Below are positions 42,038 to 51,656 of a stretch of 59,987 bases of DNA, piece by piece. Both the position numbers and the translations under genes were made by a program. The stretch covers positions 1 to 59,987 of the forward strand of contig URLG01000007.1 of NCBI GenBank assembly GCA_900548535.1, written 5' to 3'. The notes under the pieces were generated by a model. The model worked only from the letters and a program-made list of their open reading frames with translations, had not been told where the DNA came from and did not search any database. The DNA comes from Candidatus Segatella intestinihominis (lineage in GTDB: Bacteria; Bacteroidota; Bacteroidia; Bacteroidales; Bacteroidaceae). Positions within the stretch are counted from its first letter, which is position 1. Every line of letters begins with the position of its first letter.

Positions 42038-45000
42038 TTACTGCTCGTCCTGATTAGCAATTCGATTCAGCAAGTCTAAAGCTTGCTTCACCGACGCCAC
42101 GTTAGCTATGCGGAGAAAACGCTTGTTGTTTTTCTCCTTCAAGCTACAAGTCTGCACATGAGTGGTAATGTAATTGAGCACACGAGAGAACATCTGACTC
42201 TTATAGAAAGGACTCTGCACATTGGTAACAAACTGCAACTGCATGGCTCCCTGCTTGAGCATAATCTTCTCGCAACCCAGTCGCTTGCCTATGCGGCGCA
42301 ATCCCACTACATTCATCAACTCTTCTCCAGCCTTAGGCACAGGACCAAAACGGTCTATCAGTCGCTGACGGTAGGCACTGACCTCATCGTCGTTCTCCAG
42401 ATGATCCAACTCCCGATACAGGAGCATTCGCTCGCAGCTACCAGGCACATAGGTATCAGGGAAGTACATCTCCAGGTCGCTCTCCACGGCGCAATCATCT
42501 ACGAAATCATCGCCTGTCAGCACTTCGCCCTCTTCCATCTCCTGCTGATACAAGTCGCTGAACTCCTCATTCTTCAACTCCGTTACAGCTTGGGATAGTA
42601 TCTTCTGATAGGTCTCATAGCCCAGATCTTCCATAAATCCACTTTGCTCAGAGCCCAAAAGATTGCCTGCACCACGAATATCGAGGTCTTGCATGGCAAG
42701 ATTGAATCCACTGCCCAAGTCGCTGAAGGTTTCGAGAGCTTCCAGTCGGCGACGAGCCTCTTGGGTAAGCACGCTCTTAGGAGGTGCTATCAGATAGCAG
42801 AACGCCTTCTTGTTGCTACGTCCCACACGTCCACGCATCTGATGCAAATCGCTCAGTCCAAAGTGGTTGGCATCATCTATAATGATGGTGTTGGCATTGG
42901 ATATGTCGATACCATTCTCCACAATGGTGGTGGAGAGCAGCACATCGTAGTCATAATTGATGAATCCCATGATGACTTTCTCCAGTTCCTCTGGCTTCAT
43001 CTGTCCATGGCCGATAACGACACGACAATCAGGCACGTACTTCTCTATCAAGAGCTTGATTTCTGCCAACTTGGATATGCGATTACAAACGTAATATGCC
43101 TGTCCGTTGCGGCTCATCTCAAAGTTGATGGCATCGGCTATCACCTCACTGCTAAAGGTTACCAACTCGGTATGAATAGGATAACGGTTAGGTGGCGGAG
43201 TGCGCATGATGCTCATATCTCGGGCTCCCATCAGTGAGAACTGGAGGGTACGAGGAATAGGCGTGGCACTCATCGTGAGCGTATCCACATTGACCTTGAG
43301 CTGGCGCAACTTCTCCTTGGTAGAAACGCCAAACTTCTGCTCTTCATCAATAATGAGCAGTCCCAGGTCGTGCCACTGCACGGTCTTGGATATCAGCTTG
43401 TGAGTACCTATGAGTATGTCTATCTTGCCAGCCTTTAGGTCTTCCAAGATGTGCTTAGTCTCCTTGGTAGAGCGGGCACGACTCAAGTAACTTACCGTGA
43501 CAGGCAGTCCCTCCAAACGATGCTGGAACGTCTGGTAATGCTGGAATGCTAGCACTGTAGTTGGCACCAAGACCGCTACTTGCTTGCCATCACAGGCAGC
43601 CTTGAAGGCTGCACGTATCGCCACTTCGGTTTTGCCGAAACCCACATCTCCACACACCAGTCGGTCCATCGGACGTCCACTCTCCATGTCTTTCTTCACT
43701 TCGAGCGTAGCCTTGTTCTGGTCTGGGGTGTCCTCGTAGAGGAAGGAAGCCTCCAACTCATGTTGCAGATAACTATCTGCGCTATAAGCAAATCCCTTCT
43801 CTCTGCGGCGCTGTGCATAGAGCTTGATCAAGTCGCGCGCTATATCCTTGATGCGCTTCTTAGCCTTATCCTTCAGCTTATCCCAGGCTCCTGTGCCCAG
43901 GGTAGAGAGACGAGGCGGTTCGCCCGTATCACTTCTGCGATACTTGCTTATCTTATAGAGTGAGTGGATAGAGACATCCACCTTGTCATTATTCTTGTAG
44001 ATGATGCGGATCATCTCCTGATAACTATCCCCGGCAGGTACACGCACCAAGCCACCAAACTTACCGATACCAAAGTCTACATGCACGATAAAGTCGCCGG
44101 GCTCCATCTCCTGCAGCTCCTTCATGGTCAGAGCCATCTTGCCAGCTCTAGCCGAATCGGAACGAAGATTATACTTGTGGAAACGGTCAAATATCTGATG
44201 ATCCGTAAAGAAACAGCTCTTCTTGTCGTGGTCGATAAAGCCCTCATGGAGCGTCTTGTCCACTGGCGTGAACTGTATCTGATAGCGTTTCAACTCCTCG
44301 CTGGCAAAAATCTCCTTGAGTCGTTGTTGCTGCTTTTGGCTGTCTGCCAATATATATAAGGTGTAGCCCTGGAGCTGATAATTCTCCAAGGTCTGGGTAA
44401 GCAGAGTGAAATTCTTATGGAAAAGTGGCTGTGGCGCCATATTGAATGAGAGGACGGCATGGAAGGATTTGGATTTGGATGCATCCGACTGCACATGAGA
44501 TGCCGCCTGCGAGCTATTGCCAAACTCTATTCTGACGTGCTCTACCACCCCACTCTGGAAATCGTGAGCCGACACCAGACTCAACTCTCGTTTCATTTCG
44601 TGAACTATCTTGTCTGCCTCCATCTCCGTAGCTCCCTCCAATCGCTCAGTAAGGCTCTGAGAAGAAAATCCCTCTTGATAGATTTTGTCTATCATGTCAT
44701 GGACAAAGGTAAAGTCCTTCATAACCAGAAGGGTGTCGGGAGTAAGGAAGTTAAGGAAAGGCTGCTTGACCGCCTGCATACTAGCCAACTCTGGCACGAT
44801 TTCCACCGCCTCGCGCTTATCCTTGGAGAGCTGATTCTCCACATCAAAGGTGCGAATGGTGTCTATCTCATCGCCAAAGAAGTCGATGCGGAAAGGAAAT
44901 TCATAACTGTAGGAGTAAACATCCAGGATGCTACCACGCACGGCAAACTGTCCTGGCTCATAGACATAGTCAGTCTCAGTCAAGTCAAACTCTCTCAGCG

Positions 45001-45499
45001 TATGTACTATATCCGTGAGGGCTATCTGCTGCCCCACCTGGAGTTTCAAGATGCGCTCATCAAGATTTTGCTTAGACACCACGAGCTCAGCCAAGGCATC
45101 TGGATAAGAAACGATATAAATGTTATTGCCAGCCGACAATCGAGCCAGCACCTCGGTACGCAAGATTTCGTTAGCCGCATCACGCTGCCCATACTTGATG
45201 GCACGGCGATAGCTGGAAGGAAAGAAGAAAACGGAGTCTTGCCCCAAGAGTTGGGTCAGGTCGTGATAGAAATAGCCAGCTTCATCGGCATCATCCAGGA
45301 TGAAGAGCACCGAGCGCTTTAGCTTTTCCTGCAAGGGAGCGAAAAACACAGGAGCCGAAGAGCACACCAATCCCTCTAGGAAAACGGAACGCACCGATTT
45401 CTTCTTCAACAAGTCCATGAAGGCTTTCGCCTGCGGAGAACGCTGATATATCTTTTCTATCTCTTGTATTCTCACTGCTCCTATTTTTCTGTTTTTCAA
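42038..45499 (-). CDS. mfd: Transcription-repair coupling factor
   Basis: A 1153-residue DNA translocase that removes stalled RNA polymerase and recruits UvrA to lesions. The N-terminal UvrB-like part is followed by the RNA-polymerase-binding CarD-like domain (EPGDFIVHVDFGIGKFGG). The RecG-like helicase motor comes next (Walker A VCGDVGFGKTEVAIR, IDEEQKFGV, TMSATPIPRTL, VENGIDISNANT, QMRGRVGRS), then the C-terminal TRCF domain. All motor motifs look intact and length is normal. It lies 10 nt downstream of the glycosyltransferase gene in a leftward unit. Confidence 0.97.
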   Translation of the reverse strand: MKNRKIGAVRIQEIEKIYQRSPQAKAFMDLLKKKSVRSVFLEGLVCSSAPVFFAPLQEKLKRSVLFILDDADEAGYFYHDLTQLLGQDSVFFFPSSYRRAIKYGQRDAANEILRTEVLARLSAGNNIYIVSYPDALAELVVSKQNLDERILKLQVGQQIALTDIVHTLREFDLTETDYVYEPGQFAVRGSILDVYSYSYEFPFRIDFFGDEIDTIRTFDVENQLSKDKREAVEIVPELASMQAVKQPFLNFLTPDTLLVMKDFTFVHDMIDKIYQEGFSSQSLTERLEGATEMEADKIVHEMKRELSLVSAHDFQSGVVEHVRIEFGNSSQAASHVQSDASKSKSFHAVLSFNMAPQPLFHKNFTLLTQTLENYQLQGYTLYILADSQKQQQRLKEIFASEELKRYQIQFTPVDKTLHEGFIDHDKKSCFFTDHQIFDRFHKYNLRSDSARAGKMALTMKELQEMEPGDFIVHVDFGIGKFGGLVRVPAGDSYQEMIRIIYKNNDKVDVSIHSLYKISKYRRSDTGEPPRLSTLGTGAWDKLKDKAKKRIKDIARDLIKLYAQRRREKGFAYSADSYLQHELEASFLYEDTPDQNKATLEVKKDMESGRPMDRLVCGDVGFGKTEVAIRAAFKAACDGKQVAVLVPTTVLAFQHYQTFQHRLEGLPVTVSYLSRARSTKETKHILEDLKAGKIDILIGTHKLISKTVQWHDLGLLIIDEEQKFGVSTKEKLRQLKVNVDTLTMSATPIPRTLQFSLMGARDMSIMRTPPPNRYPIHTELVTFSSEVIADAINFEMSRNGQAYYVCNRISKLAEIKLLIEKYVPDCRVVIGHGQMKPEELEKVIMGFINYDYDVLLSTTIVENGIDISNANTIIIDDANHFGLSDLHQMRGRVGRSNKKAFCYLIAPPKSVLTQEARRRLEALETFSDLGSGFNLAMQDLDIRGAGNLLGSEQSGFMEDLGYETYQKILSQAVTELKNEEFSDLYQQEMEEGEVLTGDDFVDDCAVESDLEMYFPDTYVPGSCERMLLYRELDHLENDDEVSAYRQRLIDRFGPVPKAGEELMNVVGLRRIGKRLGCEKIMLKQGAMQLQFVTNVQSPFYKSQMFSRVLNYITTHVQTCSLKEKNNKRFLRIANVASVKQALDLLNRIANQDEQ

Positions 45500-45509
45500 C
45501 CTCTAACTT

Positions 45510-46250
45510 CTAACTCAACTTGGGATATTTCTTGAACCATCCATCCAGACGCAAGCGCATCACACCAAAGAAGGCTTCACCAAAGATGCCACCATTCATC
45601 TTGCTCACTCCCTCACGGCGATTCACGAAGATAACTGGCACTTCCTTGATCTTGAAACCTATCTTATGAGCTGTATACTTCATCTCTATCTGGAAGGCGT
45701 AGCCCTTGAAGCGAATCTCGTCCAGATTAATGGTTTCCAACACCTTGCGACGATAGCAAACAAATCCTGCCGTCGTATCATTCACCTTGAATCCGGTAAC
45801 GATGCGCACATACTTAGAGGCAAAATAGCTCATCAGCACACGTCCGATAGGCCAATTGACCACATTCACGCCCGATACATAGCGAGAACCGATGGCCACA
45901 TCATAGCCCTCATCGTGAGTGGCATGATAAAGGCGAGGCAAATCATTAGGATCATGGCTGAAGTCGGCATCCATCTCGAAGATGAAATCATAGCCCTGCT
46001 CCAGCGACCACTTGAAGCCCATGATGTAAGCCGTGCCCAGTCCAAGCTTGCCCGAGCGCTCCAACAAGTGCAGTCTGTCAGCAAACTCACCAGCCATCAG
46101 TCCCTTGACGATAGCTGCCGTTCCATCAGGGCTGCCATCATCAATGACCAGAATGTCAAATTGCTTTTCGAGCCCAAAGACAGCTCGAATAATTTTTTCG
46201 ATATTTTCCTTCTCGTTATATGTAGGAATGATTACAATGCTATCACTCAT
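45510..46250 (-). CDS. Family 2 glycosyltransferase, polyprenol-phosphate mannosyltransferase type
   Basis: A 246-residue cytosolic or membrane-peripheral GT-A enzyme. IIPTYNEKENIEK opens the fold, DDGSPDGT binds the nucleotide sugar, and EMDADFSHDP carries the metal-binding DxD. The pattern is that of dolichyl/polyprenyl-phosphate mannose synthases (DPM1-like), which make lipid-linked sugars for protein or envelope glycosylation. There is no membrane anchor domain. It leads the unit with mfd and has a TATCTTTG element at 46316-46309. Confidence 0.9.
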   Translation of the reverse strand: MSDSIVIIPTYNEKENIEKIIRAVFGLEKQFDILVIDDGSPDGTAAIVKGLMAGEFADRLHLLERSGKLGLGTAYIMGFKWSLEQGYDFIFEMDADFSHDPNDLPRLYHATHDEGYDVAIGSRYVSGVNVVNWPIGRVLMSYFASKYVRIVTGFKVNDTTAGFVCYRRKVLETINLDEIRFKGYAFQIEMKYTAHKIGFKIKEVPVIFVNRREGVSKMNGGIFGEAFFGVMRLRLDGWFKKYPKLS

Positions 46251-46308
46251 ATCTGTTTCTTATTGTGATTCTTTAATTTGTATGCAAAAGAACTACTCTA
46301 TTCTTATG

Positions 46309-46316
46309 CAAAGATA
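46309..46316 (-). promoter_or_regulatory. -7 element of the glycosyltransferase-mfd unit
   Basis: TATCTTTG on the minus strand, 59 nt before the start at 46250. Confidence 0.55.
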
Positions 46317-46390
46317 CTACTTTTATATGAAAAGTGCCCTCTTTTTTCAGAAAAAAAGCATATTCCGACCCGAATATCCGTATTTTCGGC

Positions 46391-47149
46391 TTATTGGTCA
46401 GGATTTTCTACAAATCCTTGATACTCTTTGTCCAAACCAGCCATGATGGCATCATAGCTCCTGGTCATCTGGTTCTTGATATTCTCCGCGCCCTTTCCTA
46501 TCGGAGCGATAGGCTCATGGATGGTGAGACGGAGCGGATGCCAGAATATCCAGTAAATGTCCTTCATACGGGGTTTCACATTGAAACTACCATTGATGGT
46601 GAGCGGACATACAGGCAGTTGCAACTCATCAGCAAGCATAAAGGCACCACGGCGGAACACACCCATGTGGCCCGTAAAGGTGCGAGCGCCCTCTGGGAAT
46701 ACCACGAGCGACATACCCTCCTTCAACTCCTCGCGCGCCTTGTCATAAGAAGCACGAATCTTGGACGGACCGCTCTTGTCTACGAAGATGTGGTGAGCAT
46801 ATTCACAAGCAATGCCCACAAGAGGCACTTTGCGCAAAGCCTTCTTCATCATCCACTTGAAGTTGCGCCCCAGGAATCCATATATCAAGAAGATATCAAA
46901 AGCTCCCTGATGATTAGCCACAAACACATAGCTCTGGTTCTTTTCGAGATGCTCTCTTCCCTCTACCTTGACAGGAAGCAAGAGAATGCGAATCCAGAGC
47001 TGCGACCACAACTTGCCTGGATAGTAGCCCCAGAAATGACCATTGCCCAACATACAGCCGATGACGGTTGTCAAACTAGTCAAGATGCTTGCCACCAACA
47101 AGATAGGTAAGCAGATTATCAATTGATATATTCTATAGATGTACTTCAT
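46391..47149 (-). CDS. plsC: 1-acyl-sn-glycerol-3-phosphate acyltransferase
   Basis: A 252-residue membrane enzyme that makes phosphatidic acid. One N-terminal transmembrane stretch (residues 6-32) is followed by the catalytic HX4D box in VANHQGAFDIF and the phosphate-binding FPEGARTF. VCPLTINGS completes the family pattern. It lies between the metallophosphoesterase and glycosyltransferase genes on the same strand, with a microsatellite in the 88-nt gap upstream. The specific acyl chain is unknown, and a lyso-ornithine acyltransferase role is a less likely alternative. Confidence 0.9.
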   Translation of the reverse strand: MKYIYRIYQLIICLPILLVASILTSLTTVIGCMLGNGHFWGYYPGKLWSQLWIRILLLPVKVEGREHLEKNQSYVFVANHQGAFDIFLIYGFLGRNFKWMMKKALRKVPLVGIACEYAHHIFVDKSGPSKIRASYDKAREELKEGMSLVVFPEGARTFTGHMGVFRRGAFMLADELQLPVCPLTINGSFNVKPRMKDIYWIFWHPLRLTIHEPIAPIGKGAENIKNQMTRSYDAIMAGLDKEYQGFVENPDQ

Positions 47150-47154
47150 TTTCT

Positions 47155-47235
47155 AATTAAAAATTAATAATTAAGAATTAATAATTATTCCATTGCTATT
47201 GAATTCTTCACTCTTCATTCTTCACTCTTCACTTA
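47155..47235. repeat. AATTAAGAATTAAT and TTCACTCTTC microsatellites
   Basis: A block of AATTAATAATTAAGAATTAA type (47157-47187) is followed by CTATTGAATTCTTCACTCTTC and two more TTCACTCTTC-like units (47196-47235). The second part matches 9496-9527; the first resembles 12335-12366 and 54443-54465. Confidence 0.7.
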
Positions 47236-47237
47236 AT

Positions 47238-48428
47238 TCATTTTCTCTTCAGCGTGATGACTACGATTTCGGCAGTGGCTCCGATGCGGATAGGAATGGT
47301 GCCACCCAAGCCAGCCGTGGTATAGAGTTGGCATCCCTCTCGCTCATAGAGCCCATAGTCGAAGGGAGCGAAGATGGATGGACGCAGCCCCAATATCGAA
47401 ACTTGCCCCGCATGTGTATGACCGCTGAGCGTGAGCTGTGGAGCCACGAGCACCGAATCCTTAGAGCCGTGCTCCTCATTGATGGTAGATGGCCACATCT
47501 CTCGCCACTGGGTAGGAATGTGCTGTAACATCAGGACAAACTGCCCGGGCTTAATGCCATAGAGCGATTTTGCCACTTGGGTGCGCTTAGGCTTGTCATA
47601 GTTCTCTGTACCAGCCACATAGATGGAGTCAGCACCTCGATGCAGCACCACGTGCTCATTGTTGAGCAATCGCCAGCCCATCTGCTTCTCGTATTGTCTT
47701 ACCTCCGCTTCTATCTTGGCTTTCTGGCCCACGTCGTCATCGTCTATGTCCAGATACCAAGTGTAGTCATGATTGCCCAATACGCTGAGCACCCCATCCT
47801 TAGCCTTGAGTTTACTCAGCAGTGGGATATAAGGCTTAATTTCAGAGGGTTGAACATTCTGCAAATCGCCCGTAAAGCATATCAAGTCGGGCTTCTGGGC
47901 ATTGATGCTGTCTACATCTCGCTGGGGCAAATCGCTGCGCCAACCATAGTAAGAACCAAGATGGAAGTCGCTAAACTGCACAATGCGATAGCCCTCAAAC
48001 GACTTGGGCAAATCGGGTACATAAAGGGTGAGATGCTTTACCTCCAGATTGCGAAATCCCTGGGTAAATCCATAGATGAAGCAGAAGAAAGCCACCACTG
48101 CCAGCACCAAGCCAGTCAACTTGCCCCAATTTCTCTTGCCCTTTAGCATACGGCGACAAAGCCATCCCACTGAGCTACAGACTGCATAGACAAACTGTGG
48201 CACAGCAAACAAGGCTAGCGTCACGAACCATAAGTCGAGCAGCAATGGATTCTCTGGCAGGAAATTGGGCAGCAGCATCAGATAGAAGCTATACCCGATA
48301 ACCAGCGCAGCAGGCACCCAATAAAGTATTTTTTTCCATCCCTTTGGCACGTGCAGGTATTGCCTGTCTATCCAGAGATAGGGCAACACCGTGAAGAGCA
48401 CGATGGGAATTAGTATTCTTGCTACCAT
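47238..48428 (-). CDS. Metallophosphoesterase with N-terminal membrane helices
   Basis: A 396-residue inner-membrane protein. About four helices (residues 3-20, 35-55, 62-85 and 105-127) precede a calcineurin-like phosphoesterase domain with all metal motifs: VQFSDFHLGSY, FTGDLQN, LGNHDY and LSGHTHAGQ. This is the YkuE/YaeI-like type, which in other bacteria can act on lipid-linked phosphates or hydrolyse nucleotides; the substrate here is unknown. It is adjacent to plsC, suggesting an envelope lipid setting. Confidence 0.9.
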   Translation of the reverse strand: MVARILIPIVLFTVLPYLWIDRQYLHVPKGWKKILYWVPAALVIGYSFYLMLLPNFLPENPLLLDLWFVTLALFAVPQFVYAVCSSVGWLCRRMLKGKRNWGKLTGLVLAVVAFFCFIYGFTQGFRNLEVKHLTLYVPDLPKSFEGYRIVQFSDFHLGSYYGWRSDLPQRDVDSINAQKPDLICFTGDLQNVQPSEIKPYIPLLSKLKAKDGVLSVLGNHDYTWYLDIDDDDVGQKAKIEAEVRQYEKQMGWRLLNNEHVVLHRGADSIYVAGTENYDKPKRTQVAKSLYGIKPGQFVLMLQHIPTQWREMWPSTINEEHGSKDSVLVAPQLTLSGHTHAGQVSILGLRPSIFAPFDYGLYEREGCQLYTTAGLGGTIPIRIGATAEIVVITLKRK

Positions 48429-48486
48429 TCTCTTTTTCTAATTTGAGTCAACATGTTTTATTTTGTAATTATCTATCTATGAATAT

Positions 48487-49308
48487 CTATCGCCTGATCA
48501 GACTCGACTGGAGGAACGTCCTCATCAGTTCCACAGGCACTCCACGGCGATGTGCATAGTCTACCAACTGGTCTTTGCCTATCTTTCCCAACTCGAAATA
48601 GCGAGCCTTGGGATGAGCAAACATCAGTCCCGACACACTGGCATGTGGGGTCATCATTCCGGTCTCAGTGAGTCGGATGCCCACTTGCTTCATGTCTAGC
48701 AGTTGGTCCAGAATGAAGTTAGCACTCGTATCTGGCAACGAGGGATAGCCGATGGCTGGTCTGATGCCTTGGTACTCCTCTCTGTGCTGCTGTTCTATGG
48801 TGAGTTGCTCATCAGGCGCATAGCCCCAATATTGGCGGCGCACTTCCTCATGCAGTTTTTCTGCCGTAGCCTCAGCCAGTCGGTCGCAGAGCGTCTGTGC
48901 CATCATCTGCTGATACTCATCATGGCGATAAGCCTCCGTGGTGGCAGCATCTACCGTGGTGCAAAATACACCGAGATGGTCAGCCACACCACCACTCTTA
49001 GGGCGGATGAAGTCAGCCAAGCAGAGATTGGGCTCACCGGGAGCCGCAGGATGCTGCTGCCTGAGCATCGGGAACCTCACGCTGTTCTCTATGATGATGT
49101 CGTCGCCATCGCTCACAGCCTCGAAGAGGGCAAAGAGGGCGTGCGTGTGATAATCATTCTGCCATATCCCTAGCATTTGCTCTGCCTCCAGTCGCAGTTT
49201 CAGTTTTTCTTCCTTGGACTTGCCGCTCAGCCCCCACGCATGGTAGAAGTAGAGCCAGTTGATATAGGGCACCAAGGTGGCGACATCGTATGTCTTTCTA
49301 AGCACCAA
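48487..49308 (-). CDS. Stand-alone methionine synthase activation domain
   Basis: A 273-residue protein matching only the C-terminal AdoMet-binding domain of cobalamin-dependent methionine synthase (MetH), which supports reductive reactivation of the cofactor. Conserved parts are LADFIRP near 90, RRQYWGYAPDE near 160, YQGIRPAIGYPSLPD near 178 and MTPHASVSGLMFAHPKARYF near 220. In complete MetH these lie after homocysteine, folate and B12 domains, none of which is here. It has a clean start and normal domain length, so it is a separate subunit rather than a fragment. Confidence 0.88.
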   Translation of the reverse strand: MVLRKTYDVATLVPYINWLYFYHAWGLSGKSKEEKLKLRLEAEQMLGIWQNDYHTHALFALFEAVSDGDDIIIENSVRFPMLRQQHPAAPGEPNLCLADFIRPKSGGVADHLGVFCTTVDAATTEAYRHDEYQQMMAQTLCDRLAEATAEKLHEEVRRQYWGYAPDEQLTIEQQHREEYQGIRPAIGYPSLPDTSANFILDQLLDMKQVGIRLTETGMMTPHASVSGLMFAHPKARYFELGKIGKDQLVDYAHRRGVPVELMRTFLQSSLIRR

Positions 49309-49346
49309 TTGTTATTTTATAATTTATGATTTATCCCAATTATCTA

Positions 49347-50675
49347 TTATCTAAACTCCAGTGCCTCGCCTCTGCTGCTGGCATCAAAGCCCCCCTTATT
49401 ATATATAAGGTGTCCGTTGCAGAAGGTTTGCTCCACGCGCCATTGATACTCATGTCCCTCCATAGGGCTCCACTTGCACTTGCTCTGTATCACCTCTTGG
49501 GTAACCAGCCAAGGCGCATGGGGACGAACCACCACGATGTCGGCATGATAGCCTGGGCGCAGATAGCCTCGCTTTCTGACTTGGAACAACTGGGCAGGCT
49601 GATGAGCCATGAGCTCTACCAATCGCTCGATGCTGAGCACACCCTCGTCTACCAATTCCAGCATAGTTACGAGCGAAAACTGAACCATAGGCATTCCTGA
49701 TGCCGCCTTGGCACAGCCGCCCAGCTTGTCTTTCAACTCATGCGGTGCATGGTCGGTTCCGATGGTGGCTATCTTGCCATCCAGCAGTGCAGCCCTGAGG
49801 GCAGCTCTGTCTCTAGCCGTCTTCACAGCCGGATTACACTTGATGAGTGCATGCTTGGTAGCATAGTCGGCATCAGTGAAATAGAGATGAGCCACGCACG
49901 CCTCGCCCGTAATATTCTGTTTGGGGTCAAGGAGTTCCAACTCTTTAGCCGTAGTGAGATGAGCGATGTGCAGATGCGCGCCACTCTCATGAGCCAACTT
50001 CACGGCTAGCTCGCTGCTCTTATAACATGCCCCCACACTGCGTATCTCTGGGTGGTGCTTTACGTCCGGATCTTCGCCATACTTAGCTTTTGCCTCTGCC
50101 ATGTTATGGTTGATGATGTCAGTGTCCTCGCAGTGAGTCATCACCGGCAGTTGGAGCTGCTGGGCTGTGGCAAATACTCGCTGCAGCGACTCATACTTAT
50201 CTACCAGCATATTGCCCGTGCTGGAACCCATGAAGAGTTTGATGCCCGGTATGCGATGCACATCGAGCTGAGCAAAACTGTCCACGTTGTCGTTAGTGGC
50301 ACCATAGAAGAAACTATAGTTCACATGACTCTTCTGGGCTGCCAACTGCCACTTGTCGTGCAGAGCCTCCAGCGTAGTGGTCTGCGGATTGGTGTTGGGC
50401 ATCTCAAAGTAAGAAGTCACGCCACCATAAGCGGCAGCTCGGCTCTCACTCTCGATGTCAGCCTTACGAGTAAGTCCAGGCTCACGGAAATGAACATGGT
50501 CATCGATGACACCTGGCAAAACGAAACACCCCGAGGCTTCAACTACTTCATCGTAGGTGCCACGGGGAGCCTCTCCTTCACATATCTCGGAAATAAATTC
50601 GCCATCAACAATCAGGTCGCCCTTGAAAGAGCGCCCCTCATTGATGATGGTTCCACCTTTTATTAATATCTTCAT
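49347..50675 (-). CDS. pyrC: Dihydroorotase
   Basis: A 442-residue zinc amidohydrolase that forms dihydroorotate in pyrimidine synthesis. Metal ligands are in GVIDDHVHFREPG and IGTDHAPH, the lysine that is usually carboxylated lies near GIKLFMGSSTG, and EMPNTNPQT is the substrate loop. This is the class I long form. A CCTTATTATATATAAGGTGT palindrome is embedded near its 3' end (49394-49413), where it codes for LIYNKGG. It is leftward, upstream of the activation-domain gene. Confidence 0.93.
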   Translation of the reverse strand: MKILIKGGTIINEGRSFKGDLIVDGEFISEICEGEAPRGTYDEVVEASGCFVLPGVIDDHVHFREPGLTRKADIESESRAAAYGGVTSYFEMPNTNPQTTTLEALHDKWQLAAQKSHVNYSFFYGATNDNVDSFAQLDVHRIPGIKLFMGSSTGNMLVDKYESLQRVFATAQQLQLPVMTHCEDTDIINHNMAEAKAKYGEDPDVKHHPEIRSVGACYKSSELAVKLAHESGAHLHIAHLTTAKELELLDPKQNITGEACVAHLYFTDADYATKHALIKCNPAVKTARDRAALRAALLDGKIATIGTDHAPHELKDKLGGCAKAASGMPMVQFSLVTMLELVDEGVLSIERLVELMAHQPAQLFQVRKRGYLRPGYHADIVVVRPHAPWLVTQEVIQSKCKWSPMEGHEYQWRVEQTFCNGHLIYNKGGFDASSRGEALEFR

Positions 50676-50713
50676 GCCTTAATATTCAGCTTGTTAATAT
50701 CTAGCTTCTATTA

Positions 50714-51556
50714 TCATTGCTTTTTCTCTGGGATGGTAGGTCTAGCCAAGTCATTTGGCGTAGGCGCTGGTGCCGCATCTGGGTTCACCTGCGGAGCCTC
50801 CATCTGTGGTTCGCCTCCCATCTGGGCAGCATCGTTCATCGGTGCTCCCATCTGGCTCTCGTGAGTACCATTCATGATGGACTGGTTCTCCTGTGCCTTC
50901 TGGTAGTAATCCTTCACGTAAGAATCGTTCTTGAAGGTGTCGGTAGCCTTGCTCATGATATCCTCTATCCATGGCGAGAGCATAGGATACTGATTGCCCA
51001 TGGTTACGAGGAAGAAGACACCTGCGCCGAGCACATTGTCAAAGTTGTCGGTAACGAATGATGTCACCAACTTATCTTCCTGGTCAGAGAGTCGGATGGC
51101 TTCCTCATTGAGCTTGCGAGTTACCACGCTCATGTCGCTACCGTTCATGATAGCCTGGTCGTGCTTGTGTATCAACTCACGCTGCTGATTCTGCAGTTGC
51201 TGATATTTCTTGAAGAATCCGAAGAGCTTGTCATTGAGAGGAGTGCCGCTCACTACCTGCTGGGTATCGTCCAGCTTCACGGTAATGCTGCCGCTCTCCA
51301 GTACCAGTGGCAGTACAGGCTCATCGTCCATAAAGATGTTAGCCATCTTCACGGAGTCGATGGTGCCCTCGAAATGGAATTGTCCGTGTACCACGTCGCA
51401 AGAGTCGATGCTCTTGAATGAATTGTCCTTCAAAATCTTCAGGTACAGCATACTTCCATCCAGCGTACTTACATTAGAAGTACCTGTTATGTCGTAACTA
51501 TTGGCGCAAGAAGTGAGCGCCAACAATGTGATGAATGCGTAAATTATTTTATTCAT
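50714..51556 (-). CDS. DUF4369 domain lipoprotein
   Basis: 280 residues with lipobox LTSC. Residues about 22-105 are the DUF4369 beta-sandwich (LDGSMLYLKILKD, GQFHFEGTIDSVKMANIF), usually found in front of a thioredoxin-like domain. Here the thioredoxin domain is missing and is replaced by a helical region (about 115-215) and a low-complexity tail rich in Met, Gln, Ala and Pro (PQMEAPQVNPDAAPAPTPND). It is exported and membrane-anchored; the role is unknown. Confidence 0.82.
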   Translation of the reverse strand: MNKIIYAFITLLALTSCANSYDITGTSNVSTLDGSMLYLKILKDNSFKSIDSCDVVHGQFHFEGTIDSVKMANIFMDDEPVLPLVLESGSITVKLDDTQQVVSGTPLNDKLFGFFKKYQQLQNQQRELIHKHDQAIMNGSDMSVVTRKLNEEAIRLSDQEDKLVTSFVTDNFDNVLGAGVFFLVTMGNQYPMLSPWIEDIMSKATDTFKNDSYVKDYYQKAQENQSIMNGTHESQMGAPMNDAAQMGGEPQMEAPQVNPDAAPAPTPNDLARPTIPEKKQ

Positions 51557-51582
51557 ATGCTCTGTATATCGCTTTTGGTGAA

Positions 51583-51590
51583 CAAAAGTA
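51583..51590 (-). promoter_or_regulatory. -7 element of the DUF4369 gene
   Basis: TACTTTTG on the minus strand, 27 nt before the start at 51556. Confidence 0.55.
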
Positions 51591-51656
51591 CAACATAGAA
51601 TTGAACTAAAGAAATTTATTTATGCAATTTAATTGAATATTACAAGTATTTATGTT

